A DNA stretch of 64,000 nt from Basidiobolus meristosporus CBS 931.73 (Eukaryota > Basidiobolomycota > Basidiobolomycetes > Basidiobolales > Basidiobolaceae): positions 1 to 64,000 of the forward strand of contig MCFE01000039.1 in assembly GCA_002104905.1 (NCBI GenBank). Direction: 5' to 3'. A model generated the notes under the pieces. The model saw only the letters and a list, made by a program, of their open reading frames with translations. It was not told where the DNA came from and searched no databases. Of this stretch, positions 22,133 through 33,393 are shown piece after piece. Each line of letters opens with the position of its first letter. The first letter of the stretch is position 1. Both the position numbers and the translations under genes were made by a program.

Positions 22133-22668
22133 TCATTCATCTCTAGGCACTGGGGGTCCACAAGGCTGAACCATTTTCTTTGAAAGAACAGGAAGGAGTT
22201 AATCGGACTGCGCCAGGAGAAGTCTAGGGGTACGAAGAGACGCATTACCTGTAGCATGTTGTAGCGCACTCTGGCGGTAGTCTCATTTTCGGTGATTGCG
22301 AAATAATTCAACATATGGTTATGGCCCACGAAAGACGCGTAGGAATCACGGTGCTGGTTTGACAGCCACTCGCTAAAAAGAGGAAAAAAAGGATTAATGT
22401 GCCGGTCGAACTTCAAGAACAAGTAGAGATCGCTAACAATTTGTTGGTATCCGCATGTCCTGTACCGACATATTTCGATTGTACTGATTGAAGAAAAAGA
22501 AACCCAGTGGTTAAACCCTATTCTATACCTCACCAACACATGCCGATTTCTCTACTTACAATGCTCGAGCTGACTGTTGATGTTGAATCGATCCTACACC
22601 AAAAGAAGAGAATTTTCCGAATTGAGTAAGAGATCTCTGGGTTGTGAAGCGACCGAAATTCCTACCAT
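22133..22668 (-). CDS. SF3B5: Splicing factor 3b subunit 5 (SF3b10)
   Basis: Five exons: 22668-22666, 22593-22560, 22483-22438, 22372-22249, 22177-22133; 83 residues (human 86). It is a small subunit of the U2 snRNP SF3b complex that clasps SF3B1 and helps branch-site recognition. The joined protein runs MDRFNINSQLEHLQ, KYVGTGHAD, EWLSNQHRDSYASFVGHNHM, LNYFAITENETTARVRYNML and ends QKMVQPCGPPVPRDE, matching the family along its whole length. The first exon is only the ATG. Longer frames through the introns are artefacts. Convergent with MUS81, divergent from NOP6. Confidence 0.92.
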
Positions 22669-22961
22669 GTGGTGTAAGCTTCCAAAGTGCAAAAGGTGTC
22701 AAGGCAACTTGTGACGAGCCTAGGGCACAGTCGAGGTATAAAATTAAGCCAAATAACTAGTCCACCGATTTAAGCAACCTGAATAAATCCGGGAATAAGT
22801 AAAAAACGGAGACATCAAAAAAAATCTACCTTGCATGTAGTGCGGAATGGTGCGTTTGGGAAAGAAATCTCGACTTTTTTTTTAGACTATTTTGTTACAT
22901 TATAAGAGACATTCTTTTTTAGTCACCTCTCGACAAACCGACCATTTCGCGAGTGAAAAAG

Positions 22962-23908
22962 ATGGCCCCCGAGGACAATAAACTAACCAAGCGACAGAAG
23001 AAGGCAGATCGTTTCCGTAACAAGAAACGCAAGCTTGACGAGATTGCCGATGTGCCTGAGGACGAGGTTGAAGGCGAGGAGGTCGAGGCTAAGAAGCCCG
23101 AGGTCAAAAAGGAGGTGAAAGAGCCTCCCAAGAAGAAGCCTGCTAAACCTCGTTTCATTGTGTTTGTTGGTAATTTCCTTTGTTCGACCTGTTGTATATC
23201 AACCGAGACTAAACTTTCTTGCGGTAAACGCAGGCAACTTGCCATACGAGACCACAAAAGAAAACCTTACGAAGCATTTCGAAACTGCTGGTTGGTACAT
23301 GTTTGTTTTCATTCTAACAAGATATTCTGTACTCAAATTGCTCTGTCCCAGGTGGTATCAAGTCCGTTCGTTTGATCACTGACAAACAAACAAACAAACC
23401 CAAGGGCTTTGCGTTCCTGGAATTTGATGACCCAGAATGCTTAAAGGTATGTTATATTCGCGATTGACAGCTCGTCGTATTCAGGAGTCCAATTCTCACC
23501 GATGTCTACAGAAAGCGTTATTCTTTCATCATACCTTTTTCAACAGACGTAAGATCAATGTCGAGCTGACCGCTGGTGGTGGTGGCCACAGCGAGGCACG
23601 TAAAACCAAATTAAACGAAAAGAATGCCAAACTGGAGGAGGAAAGAGTATGTCTCTACGTTGCTCATATCAGCCGTTACCGTATTATTAAGATGTCTAAA
23701 CCCAATTTAGCGCAAGATCTTCGAGAGCAAGATTGCCACCGAAAAGGCCGAGAGAGCGGCCCAGGGTCACAGTGAGAAGCCTCGTGAGGCCCCTCCAGTT
23801 GTTCAAGCCAAGAAATTCAAGAAAGACAGAGGCAACCCAAGACCTCGCGAGGTCACTGGTGCCAACAACATCCGTGTTCCTATGAGGAAATTTGGTGGAT
23901 CCAAATAG
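22962..23908 (+). CDS. NOP6: Nucleolar RRM protein, NOP6-like
   Basis: Five exons: 22962-23169, 23234-23290, 23352-23446, 23512-23646, 23711-23908; 230 residues. NOP6 joins early 40S ribosome assembly. A Lys/Glu-rich N-terminus is followed by one RRM at about residues 65-145 with RNP2 RFIVFVGNLPYET and RNP1 KPKGFAFLEF, then the family mark RRKINVELTAGGGGHSEARK. A basic C-terminal tail ends NNIRVPMRKFGGSK. Introns sit at VG/N and AG/G and after LK. The start ATG is the first in the transcript after a T-rich leader. The 293-bp gap to divergent SF3B5 is a likely shared promoter. Confidence 0.88.
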
Positions 23909-23953
23909 ATTCCGACGCCATAGCTTTAGTTACTCTTAACCTCATAATTATCT

Positions 23954-23997
23954 GTTTACCATCTGTTGACCATCTGTTGACCATCTGTTTACCCTTC
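23954..23997. repeat. Four 11-bp tandem units in the NOP6 3' flank
   Basis: GTTTACCATCT, GTTGACCATCT, GTTGACCATCT and GTTTACCCTTC follow each other directly about 45 bp after the NOP6 stop codon. Confidence 0.7.
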
Positions 23998-24091
23998 TCA
24001 CACTTGTGGATTTTGGATCTTCATGTAGATATGTATAAGGCTTGATTCAAATAAATATACTAGATACAGTTGATTTTATTAGCAAGGCCTA

Positions 24092-25339
24092 TCAGTAAAA
24101 TTCCGTTTGTGTATCCACGTGACGTTCGAGTTTTCGAAGCTCACCAACTTTGCCCATTTTCCAGAGGTAGTAGTCGAGCTGAGTTCCGGTCATGGTGCTC
24201 AGAGGGCTACCCTCGAGCGTACGTGCTTGGCGAATGATACGCTCACATGCCTCAACTGCAACCGCCCTCAAGCGGGTCGAGTTTTCCACCCCGAACTCCT
24301 CGCTTTGATCGATCTTCTGCTTTAACTCTTCCGATAGCTCGATAATGGAGTAATGAACTAGTAGGGCTGGTAATACGTTATCTGCAAACACGGTAAACTG
24401 GTCAGCATCAAAGAATTTGAATCGTTCCGGATCTTTGTTCTCGTATTTACGCCCTAGATCACTGGCCAAGAGCTGTGCCTTCTTGAACAAATACACCGGC
24501 TCCCCATCAACCTTGGCCATATCCCGAAATCCTGGTATGACCTTGACCAGGTTGCTTACCAACGCCTCTGCGGATGGGCCTTTCCAGTCCTCGGGCTTGT
24601 TGCTAGGCGGTTTTGTGACATCCAAAAGGAACTGGGGAAGCCCTGAATATCCATGAACGGTCAGGGCCTCTCCGGTCTCATTCAAAACCTTGGTGATCTT
24701 CTCAGCGAAGGCACGAAGGATGTGAGGCTCGCCAACACGTAGGCCAGGAATAGTTGGGTGGTCTTTCTCTTCGTGAAGCGGAAGTCCAAACAAGTTGGAG
24801 ACGTCACCGATGGTCAACTCCGACAGCGCTGTAGCATTTAACGGTTGTCCAGAGATGTGCATGGATAGGATTCCGAAAAGGATCGTGTCCGAAGCTCCCT
24901 AGGAACCCAATGGTAAGTGGCGGGTTTCACATCGCTGGTAATGCTTCTCACTTACCCGCTCACAACTCTTATGGAGTGGTTTACGGAATCCACAACCGAA
25001 TTCCAGCAGATCTCTGAGAGCCAATAGGTTCATTTCATCCTCCAGATTATCGAAACGTAGAGGAACTGAAAATGGATCTTGGCTGGTCAAAGAAGTGTAT
25101 TGCTCCAGATCTATGCCATTCAAGAAGCTGGAAATGGCAGCTTCGTTTATCTACGGGGGTAGGTAATTCAGTTCAGAACGAAATCAAAAGGTCCTCAAAA
25201 TCAGCTTTTGTTGTAGAGCAGTCTCAACAGAATAAAGTACCTTGAAGTTGGGTGCAGAAGCCAAGGTGCAGGCATTGCAGGAAACACGAACTGCCTCGAG
25301 AAAGTTCCCAGGTGGGAAGGTGGTTTCGGTATTCACCAT
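24092..25339 (-). CDS. QNG1: Queuosine 5'-phosphate N-glycosylase (queuine salvage, DUF2419)
   Basis: Three exons, 25339-25241, 25150-24956 and 24898-24092; 366 residues. The enzyme releases queuine from queuosine monophosphate so it can be reinserted into tRNA by TGT. The sequence shows the conserved N-terminal part with LEQYTSLTSQDPFSVPLRFD, and the C-terminal signature RFKFFDADQFTVFADNVLPA followed by LRAVAVEACERIIRQARTL and LDYYLWKMGK. Splicing gives FRKPLHKSCERGASDTILFG at the exon 2/3 join. It shares a 143-bp divergent promoter with TATDN3. A modified-base salvage enzyme implies that this fungus takes up queuine from outside. Confidence 0.88.
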
Positions 25340-25482
25340 ATCGCACGCAACACTAATCTATGAAAATTGGGCTAGAGTGTTGGTGCTTAATAGACTAGCA
25401 TTTGCACAGTGACGTGTATGGGATTTTTGCAAGCTGTTTATTAGATGGATTTTGATTAGCATGTTGCTCAGCTAGCAAATTT
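25340..25482. promoter_or_regulatory. Short bidirectional promoter QNG1/TATDN3
   Basis: Only 143 bp separate the two start codons on opposite strands. No TATA consensus stands out. Confidence 0.4.
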
Positions 25483-26528
25483 ATGTTTGACTGTCACGCA
25501 CATATCTACCCGAGCCAGTTCCCAGGGAGAGCTATAACGGATATACTCCAAGAAGCGAAGTTGGCTGGAGTCAAGGGGATACTTAGCGTTCCTGAGAAGC
25601 TCTCCGACGTGGAGGAAATCCAAGCGCTAGCCCTCTTAAATCCAATAATAAAGCCTTGTGCCGGGCTACATCCAGTGCAAGTAGGGGCCGAAGGCAAAGT
25701 TAGATCAGTATTGGAGGAAGAGGTAGGGCCTATGGTGACGAAAATAAGGGAACTAAATGGACGGCAAAAGATTTGCGCCATAGGTGAAAGTAGGCCTCAT
25801 TTCTGAAGGAGAATGCTTTCGGACACATTGTGCTTTCAGCTCACCTTTTGTAGTTGGCCTAGATTTTTCCCCGCACGTGCTAGCAAGCGAGCTGAACCCA
25901 AGAATATCTGCAGAAGAGCTGAAGGAACAGCAACGTCGGGTGTTTTCCGCACAACTTGTAGTTGCCAAGGAGCTCAGCCTGGCGGTGAACGTGCACTCTC
26001 GCTCGGCGGGACATCACGCGATATCTCTACTTGAAGAACATAAAATAGAACTGGCTGTGTTACATGCATACGATGGAAAAGCGAGCTCTGCAAAAAGAGG
26101 AGTCGATTTAGGGTGAATAGCGTCTACTATCTGCATTGGAAACCATGCAAATTGGTGTGGTTGCACTTGAATGGGGCATGGCTTAAACCTCAATTAAACT
26201 CCAGGTATTATTTTTCCATCCCGCCCTCCATCATCCGCTCTCCACAGAAACAAAAGCTGGTCGCCGCTGTACCACTCTCGAATCTCCTGTTGGAAACCGA
26301 TTCCCCTGCATTAGGCCCTGAGAAAGGAGTGGATAATGTACCCAGTAACCTGATTATATCTGCCCAAGAGATTGCAAGAATTAAAGATATCTCTGTGGAT
26401 GAAGTGGTCCGTGTTAGCTGTATTATGGACTAGCTGTTGATGGTGCTCTCTAACGTTCTTGTATTTAGATTCGGGTCACTTCAGAGAATGCGCTCAAGCT
26501 CTTTCCATCACTCAATCGAAACGAATAG
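25483..26528 (+). CDS. TATDN3: TatD-family metal-dependent DNase, TATDN3-like
   Basis: Four exons: 25483-25789, 25854-26112, 26205-26406, 26469-26528; 275 residues (human TATDN3 274). The TIM-barrel metal site is visible: FDCHAHIYP (HxH), IGEIGLDFSP (Glu), [10 protein letters not shown] (His), LAVLHAYDG (His) and [13 protein letters not shown] (Asp). [19 protein letters not shown] and the TATDN3-type tail [10 protein letters not shown] favour this branch over TATDN1/2. The first splice restores the IGEIGLDFSP strand. For the last intron a GTCCGT donor fits the protein best; GTTAGC six bases later is an alternative adding two residues. Likely a 3'-5' exonuclease or AP nuclease. Confidence 0.88.
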
Positions 26529-27080
26529 TTTTGCCCTTCCTCTGCTCTGGGATGGGTCTGATGAACTGTGTGCAGCGGAGTGTGTAGGCGCTGAATAGGT
26601 GACTCAAATGAAGATCAGTTTGAATCCACATGCCTCAAACGCTTGAAATAAACCGTAGTCCTCATCAATTCGCTCGTCCTAGCGACATCCCCTCATTTGA
26701 CCCAGATCTTTTGTTCCCAATGCCCCCAGATTTCCCCTCTACTGATCGCCTGGGAATGGACAGTGGGGAGGGGGGCTAGGTGAGAGGTTTAGGCCCTGAG
26801 TCCCTTCTCACAAACCCTCCCTAGCATTTGCGACTGCCAAACTCCCCTTATCCACCCCCGCCAGCCAATCGATTTGCCAGTGGCGTAACCCTCTGGAAAC
26901 TTGCCCATCAATCACCCCTCCTTGCAACCCCCTCCATTGATTCGCAACCACAAAAAGGGCTGAGAACGATCATTCAGGATTCATCACTTCTCCTCTCCTC
27001 TCCCTCGTATTTATCAGCATCGTACCATAGACGTAGACACCCGCCTTTCCTCTCCTGAAAATTATCTTTAGCCCTCTGCT
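26529..27080. other. Intergenic, C/T-rich leader region of the HMG gene
   Basis: No gene is seen. The second half is pyrimidine-rich (CTCTCCTCTCC runs), as is common before strongly expressed fungal genes. Confidence 0.45.
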
Positions 27081-28027
27081 ATGACCAGACCCAAAAAGGC
27101 CAATCCAGGGACCACTATGCTTGCCCAGCTGAGCGTGGCTGACGCCCTAATGGTACGTGTTCAGATTGATTCGGATCCCAAGCGGTTACTTGTCATACTA
27201 AACATACCGATTCAATTCCCACCCATCACAGCTCAGCGAGAGTTACGCGACACTTGCGCTAAGTATGTCGAAAATCTCGGGGATCTACAAGAAGGCGGTA
27301 GACAACGAAGGTGGCTTATTCCCAAAGAAAGCAGTCAAAGATCCCAACGCGCCCAAGAAGCCGTTCACCCCGTACATCATGTTTTGCAACGATGAAAGAG
27401 ATACGATCCGCAAGAAATTCCCCGACTACACCAGTCAACAGGTCTCGCGGGAGCTAGGGGTTGCTTGGAAAGGACTCAGCGAAGACGACAAAGCGGTAAG
27501 TGTAGAAGCGTTCGAGGCAGTATTTCTGAACACAAATGAACCTGCAAATCCCACCTCAGGTTTACTTGACAAGGCATATCCGGGAAAATGAAGTGTACCT
27601 TAAAGAGTTGGAAGAATACAAAGCCAAGCAAGGAACGGCCGCCACCCTTGATGCGGTAAACCTTGCCTCCCCTACTGACATTCCGGAGTCAGCCAAGCTA
27701 TGCTACTCGGACCCTGAGGATCCCTCCGAGTCGAGCGACGAAAGCCTGGGCTCAAGAAAGGCTTCCTCGAAGAGCAAACGTCATTCCAAACTATCCGACA
27801 GTTCGGAGAGCGAAGAAGAATACGAGATTGAGGATGACGGGGAGACGAAGGTGAGCTCTCCCAAGAAACGAGCAAAGCTCAATGGCCTACACAGCAATGG
27901 AGCCAGAGGCAAGGACTATTCCGCAGGGGAATCATCGTCAGCCAACACATCGCCCGAAAGCACCCCTCCTCCCAGCAAAGGCCGGGTCGACGCTTCCAAA
28001 AAGAAAATCAAAAAGAGAAGCAAATAG
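27081..28027 (+). CDS. HMG-box chromatin protein (HMO1/NHP10-like)
   Basis: Three exons, 27081-27152, 27232-27495 and 27560-28027; 267 residues. Residues 60-145 form an HMG box beginning KDPNAPKKPFTPYIMF and containing VAWKGLSEDDKAVYL and YLKELEEYKAK, where the intron falls inside the box. The N-terminal half (ADALMLSESYATLALSMSKI) resembles the non-canonical first segment of Hmo1/Nhp10. The tail is Ser/Glu-rich (SDSSESEEEYEIEDDGE), then Lys-rich (KKKIKKRSK), and is likely regulated by phosphorylation. It would bend DNA in chromatin, either at rRNA/ribosomal-protein genes or in the INO80 complex. Which yeast homologue is closest cannot be decided by eye. Confidence 0.82.
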
Positions 28028-28750
28028 GAAGCCACCTCGCTCATCCACTCTTGAGCTCGCAAACCGGTCGAGCAGGTTAGATGGGAAAGGAATGCGGTGA
28101 CGATTCCAATGCCACCAAATGGTATCTACCGATAGTGCCACCTTTGCGACTCTTCGCTAAGACGGACCATTTAGATTTTTTGTGTAATGTTCAATAAATC
28201 AATCCTGCGTTTTGCCAATAAGCATCGGATCGTAGAGATCTTAGGGAAACACATGCAAACCACCGTCCAATGATCCCAAGGATGCCCGACGGATGTGCTG
28301 AGACGCACCCAAGAACTTGGCATGAAATGATAGGCCAGCGTTTCGGCCCGATAAGGGAATTTGGGAAATGGTGACCCAAAATTGGACGAGTCAGAAATTT
28401 ACATGTTGAGCCCTGCTTGATCAAGATGAATTAACCAAGAACGTAACATTCACCAGATCGCCTGGTTGGCACGGTGGCTTCTCCTCCTATTGGCATGGCG
28501 GTCCTCTCAATATCACTGGATGGCGCAAAAAATTGCCAGGTGGTAGGCAGTAACTTGGTGGCCAAATTGGGTCGATCGTGGGATGGAATCGATATAAAGG
28601 CAGCGAACCTTAATCCACCGGCCAGCCAAATATGTCCTTGTGTGATTGACGGTAATTGCTCACCCGGCCTCGTGTTCTCTACCATTGTATCTCTTCGTTG
28701 TAGTCTTCACTACCTGTCCATAGCCTAATCCTACTGAATATACCAACACG
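28028..28750. other. Intergenic region, no gene supported
   Basis: It holds short frames on both strands (for example 28474-28728 plus) without family resemblance or codon pattern. It probably contains the HMG 3' UTR and the promoter of the CHO2-like gene. Confidence 0.45.
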
Positions 28751-30929
28751 ATGTATGCGGAACATCCTACTGAATATACTTTCCAGACCAGCCCGGTCCT
28801 AATGCATTCCTGTCTTCTCCCACCCACGCAACCTGAGAAGGGGTCCCATATCACATACGCCAAAACTCCCACCGGACAAGGTTGGTTGGTCCCATCACGC
28901 TCCCCCATTGACCGATGCTAACATGCTGATCCCTCACAGCATTCAAACTTCCCTATATCCCCGATGTCTTCACCACTCTATTCGACCCCGAGGTGGACAA
29001 ATCCATCGTCGAATACCTGACTCTATGTACATTCTTCGGCCAGATCTCCCTGTTTTTCATACTTGAGGATGCGGTCCGCCAGAGCTTCTTTATATATTCC
29101 TTCCTGTTCTGGCGATCGCTCCACCACCTCGGGATCGGCCTGCTGCTCCGATATCAAAGCCGGGACCACGGTCTGGTGCGATTCCTCAATGAGCGGCGTT
29201 GGTTCTCCGAAGGCTCCGCCCAGCACCCGTTTATCCTGTCCATTCTCCGGAGCAAGATGGGGGAAGACTATTCGTGCGAGGTAGGGATCCAGCAAGCACC
29301 ATCCGGGACGCAGTTCATTGACCCGTTTTCTATCCCCTCAGGAAAGTCCCATCGAATTCAACACGTGGCTCTTGTTTCGCCAGCTGGTGGATTTGGTTGT
29401 GGTCAACGATTTCTTCTCATACGTGTGCTTTGCCCTATCCTTCTTCCGGATCTCGTCGGAGTCGACCATCTTTGCGTTGGCGCTGAGGTGGGGTATAGGC
29501 GTCGGCCTCATCCTGTTTCAACTACGGATCCAGATCAACATCCACAGCTCGCCGGAGAACCACTCCGTGTGTACGTTCCCCCGCCCCCCTAAAGTCACAT
29601 TGGACCCTAACCAACCTTCGTTTCCTTTAGACTGGGGATGCTTCTTCTTCCAATCGGACAAAACCCCCTTCAGCCAGCCGAATAGCTGGGCCTCCCTATT
29701 TGACACCATCGGGTGCGTCGGCTATTATGGCATGACGCTCATCACCTCCAGCTACACCGTTCTTTGGGGCAGCCTTCTGGCTCACGTCACTCAACTCCTG
29801 TTCATCCTTTTCGTGGAGAATCCCCGTAAGTAACCCTGCCGCGCTGTCCACCCCACGCCATTTCTGACCCTTTGGTGTAGACACAGCCAGAGAGCACCGT
29901 AGGAAGTATCCGTCCCCCACAGACCCTAGCCCTCAGAGCCATCTCGGTGGGCAGACTGTGCTCGTGCTGGATCTCTTTCGATCGGCCGATATATTCGTGT
30001 TACTGATCGTGGTGTACTGTGCGATCCTGACCCCGATTGTGGCCACCCTCTCCGCGTCCGCGTTGAACTGGTTCCTGGTCGTCCACTGCCTGGCGTGGAA
30101 GCTCTTCCACAGCTGTGGCCTGGGCGCCATACTGTACTTGCAACGGAAGCGGCGCTTCTGGATCAACCACTTCGTGGCCTTTGGTGGCGGTGTTCGGGAT
30201 GCCTTTGAGAACTGGTCCAAGTAAGCAACCGATCCCAATTGAATCCCCCTCCGGTCACGTGCGCCTAACCTGAGCATCCAGCATTTACCAACTCTCCCTC
30301 AGCATGGCCTACGTGTCCGTGTTGATCGTCGCACTGAACGGCTACACAGTACCGACCGAGTGGAGCTCCTCCATCCTTCTTCAGCACCTGCTGGGCCTGG
30401 TAAGTGGATCATAACAACCGACGCAGCCCTCCGCCTCTCTAACCCGAGTCCAGTTTTTGTTGTTCATGCACCTGTGGATGGCGGCCAACGCGTTCGAGCT
30501 GATGGGCAGTTACGGCTGGTTCTACGGGGATTTCTTCTTCGACAAAAGTCCGGAGTTTGCCATTCATAGGTAGAACCCATTGCCACCCCCACCCCAACCT
30601 CCGCTTCCATCATCTAACCCTTGGCCCCTCCCCCAGACTGAATGTTGATGCCGACACCTTCAAAGGGCAAGCAGCGGCTCTTGGATTAAGCATATTGGTG
30701 AACAACTGTTGGATGTACAGCATCGTGGTGGTGTCCCTTGTCGCGAACGGGATATTCATCCTCTGGATCGAGGGGTGAGTGAACCCACTAGACCATGGAT
30801 TTTACCAACACCCAACCTGACCTCTGCTCTTCCCCAATCCCTAGGAATCCTTCGGTCCACCCGCATCCCCGCTCCCACTCCCCCTCTCCCTTCCACACCC
30901 CGTCCATCCAACCACCCCAGAACATCTAA
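28751..30929 (+). CDS. CHO2-like phosphatidylethanolamine methyltransferase homologue, shortened and diverged
   Basis: Nine exons: 28751-28880, 28940-29280, 29342-29570, 29631-29825, 29881-30220, 30282-30399, 30454-30569, 30637-30774, 30845-30929; 563 residues. The layout follows fungal Cho2: YAKTPTGQAFKLPYIPDVF, TTLFDPEVDKS, FLFWRSLHHLGIG, EFNTWLLFRQLVDLVVVNDF, VYWGCFFF, VGYYGMTLITSSYTVLWGSL, FVENPH, then the second unit IYQLSLSMAYVSVL and GSYGWFYGDFFFD. Where Cho2 has the APHPMYS and FLNNPE motifs, this protein reads SWASLFDTIG and HRLNVDADTF. It ends about 30 residues after the last helix, lacking the roughly 300-residue C-terminal part. Many hydrophobic helices, so ER membrane. A catalytically altered paralogue is likely. 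Confidence 0.75.
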
Positions 30930-30964
30930 ACCGTCACAGAAGCAATCCATTAAAATCCCCTCGT

Positions 30965-31682
30965 TTATTCCATTTCCATATCGAATACATCGGCGTCCTT
31001 GTGTTTATCTACGTGAATAGACGAGCGAGGGTTAGTACGGGGGCGAGTGAAAGCGAGAGTGAGAGTGAGAGTGAGAGTGCGCGGGAAGGGGGTGGTGGGG
31101 GTTCCCCGCGGCTGGACTTACCCTGTTCGTCATGCTCGTCGCTGTCTTCCTCCGCGGCGTCGCTCTCCTCTTCCTGCGTCTGAAGCAACGAGGCGGGGGT
31201 GAAGGAATGTTGGAGGTGGGAGTGGGAGTGGGGGACGGAGCCGACCGAGGCTCTGGTCACCCCTGGGATGAAGGGGAGGTTGGTGGGAGGGGTTCTGGAC
31301 AGAGGGGAGTTACGCAGCTGCATGAGAGTGCTTCGATCGTAGATGATTTTGGTTCCTACAAGTAGAATGGTTCGTGAGTAACCGGTTCCCGCGCGAACAG
31401 CTTGTGGCGAAGGGGTGAGAGGTCGCTGGGTGTGGCAAGGTTCGGTTGGTTCGGGTTGGCTGCTAAGCTAGAGTCGTTCAAGTGGGGGGGCTTGGAAGGA
31501 AACTTCCGAGGGGGAAGGGGGTGGGATCCAGTAGAAAGTAACAAACCTCCTGGGGTGGTGGAGAAGATGGTGCCGTGAGGGGTGGTGCTGTAATCGGCGG
31601 GGATAGGGGCACCAGGCTCAGCTCTTCTCACCACTGGGATGGCCCGGGCGCCAGCGACGTTTGCGGGGTTGGTGGAGGTCAT
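30965..31682 (-). CDS. EIF4EBP: eIF4E-binding translational repressor (4E-BP)
   Basis: Three exons, 31682-31547, 31355-31122 and 31008-30965; 137 residues. 4E-BPs block eIF4G binding to eIF4E until TORC1 phosphorylates them. All functional motifs of the animal family are present in order: RAIP (in ARAIPVVRR), the paired TTP sites in [18 protein letters not shown], the 4E-binding motif [23 protein letters not shown], an acidic segment, and a C-terminal TOS-like FDMEM encoded by the last small exon. The 4E-binding motif begins just after intron 1. The gene is convergent with the CHO2-like gene (35 bp). The last intron contains a GAGAGT microsatellite. Confidence 0.93.
31055..31078. repeat. GAGAGT microsatellite in a 4E-BP intron
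   Basis: Four GAGAGT hexamers in a row within the last intron of the 4E-BP gene. Confidence 0.8.
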
Positions 31683-32140
31683 GTTCAAGGTGTGGAGGTG
31701 GGTTTCGAGAGGGATACAGCGAGGGCAAGCTTCTGACGACGAGACTTTTCGACCGAACGGTTTCCACGAAGTCTTCTTCCAGCAGGAGCGTAGGTGAACC
31801 AAACCGCGGAATCCAGCTTAGTATGGATCCCCTCTGGGACGGCTCCCTTTTTTTTTCCTCCGTTTTCTATCGGGATCCTCCTGATTGGATCCGACTTTCC
31901 CATCATTTCCCATCGAGCCTATGGTGCCTTTCGACCAACCGGTCGTCCACTCCGATCGCATTCGAATTAGTCTGCCACCACCACTGGGTTTCGGATCGCG
32001 TGCGCGCTCGCGCTCGCGCTCGTGTTCCAGGAATCGGTCAGGTTGCTCGGCCCCCTTTGCCATGGACATGGACTCCAATCATGCCAATTGAGATGAAATC
32101 ACCTGGATCTGACATTTGCTGGTGAGCCTGAAGTTTCTAT
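31683..32140. other. 4E-BP upstream region and edge of the gene block
   Basis: No gene. A GC-rich simple repeat (CGCTCG units, 32003-32022) lies here. After about 32100 base composition turns AT-rich and repeats begin. Confidence 0.5.
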
Positions 32141-33142
32141 TCATCGGATGGCTAGATGGGATTTTGTTGGTAGGATGTTGTATTTGCTAGTTTGGTCAAT
32201 TAGCGAGATACTTTATTTGAACTTGAGACCTTGCAAGCATTCATTTACACCAACTTTGTTTCTAATGGTAAATGATGTCAAATCTGTAATCACACCCAAA
32301 TATCCCACAAACTTGGTCACTTAGATCATAACCTACAAATCCTGGCATATTTGGCCCAAATTCCCCTAAGAAAAATCTCAAAGTTGGAATTCTTTGGATT
32401 TTTAGCTGGTATTCTGCTGGTATTCTGATGGTACTTTGCCAGTATTCAGCTTGTGTTTCTGCTTCAGATTTTCAATTGCAATTTTGGGTGGGAGTAATGA
32501 GCAACTGACTACCAAGCTTGGTGTGAATGCTAGTCAACCTAGTCTCCCCCTGGAGAGGATATCTGCTTGTCTGCTGTGAAGCCAGTATCCAAGATATTGA
32601 TGGATGTTGCTTTTGGGAAAGTTTGAGTTCAGCTGATATTAGAATAGTATTCTACTGGCCTTGTCTTGATTTTTTTCATAGGGCTGTTGTTAGCATTTAC
32701 TTGGAATATTTCCCCAGAATATCAGGTACCCATGTTGTGTGAAGTCTCAGAGTTCTAGAATTCACTCTAAGCATTTCACACATGGTCTTGGCAAAACAAA
32801 CATGTAGAGCATGTGAAGGAAGGTCCTAACAGAATTTATCCATGAAGTAGAATCAAAACAGTTGGGAAAGATAGCGCCATGCATTTTTACAACATGCTTC
32901 AGACCCCTACCACTAGATTTAGAGTGCCTTGGATGATGTAAGCTGAGTCCATGCCTACACCTATTCTGAACCTATACTCATCATGCAAAGCACTGACTGC
33001 AAAAAAAGTGTTCAAAAATGCATTTTTACTAGCATAACTGGTGAAGCACAGAGGCTACTTTGCATAAGGATGTGTAATGGTATTGCTTAATTTGTAGCCA
33101 AGAGTTGGATTTTTGGCCTTTCTGCACAACTGAAGCACTATT
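32141..33142. repeat. Decayed repeat region with copia-A LTR scraps
   Basis: The 5' part of the family LTR is recognisable at about 32286-32390 (plus; CACACCCAAATATCC, GGTCACTTAGATCATAACCTACAAATCC). A minus-strand scrap is at about 32775-32830 (GGTCTTGGCAAAACAAACATGTAGA). The rest is unassigned AT-rich DNA. Confidence 0.55.
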
Positions 33143-33393
33143 TGTTGTAAGTTCTGCAATTCCAACTAAATATCCCCTTTGCTTAGTTACTTGATGCATT
33201 ACCTACCAATCCTAGAGAGATCTGACCAAGTTCCTTGTCAAGATTTAATTGAAATATTCACACCAAATGATCAGGTACTCAGGACATGTGATATCCAAAA
33301 GTTGTCCAAACAGCCCCAAGCTTTGTACTAATGCTCTTTAGAACTTTCTGTACATATTTCACATGTTTGTTTTGCCATGACTATGTAAAAGTA
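33143..33393 (+). repeat. Truncated copia-A LTR
   Basis: It starts TGTTGTAAGTTCTGCAATTCCA and runs through ATTCCTTGTC-like, ATCAGGTACTC and TTGTCCAAACAGCCCC to GACTATGTAAAAGTA, where it stops before the LTR 3' end. Confidence 0.7.

Noticed and set aside
22072-22539. 155-residue minus-strand frame as the gene product
   Set aside because: It reads through introns. The spliced model gives a full-length SF3B5 of the right size.
28474-28728. 84-residue plus-strand frame before the CHO2-like gene
   Set aside because: No family resemblance, no splice join in frame; the CHO2 N-terminal motif is reached from the ATG at 28751.
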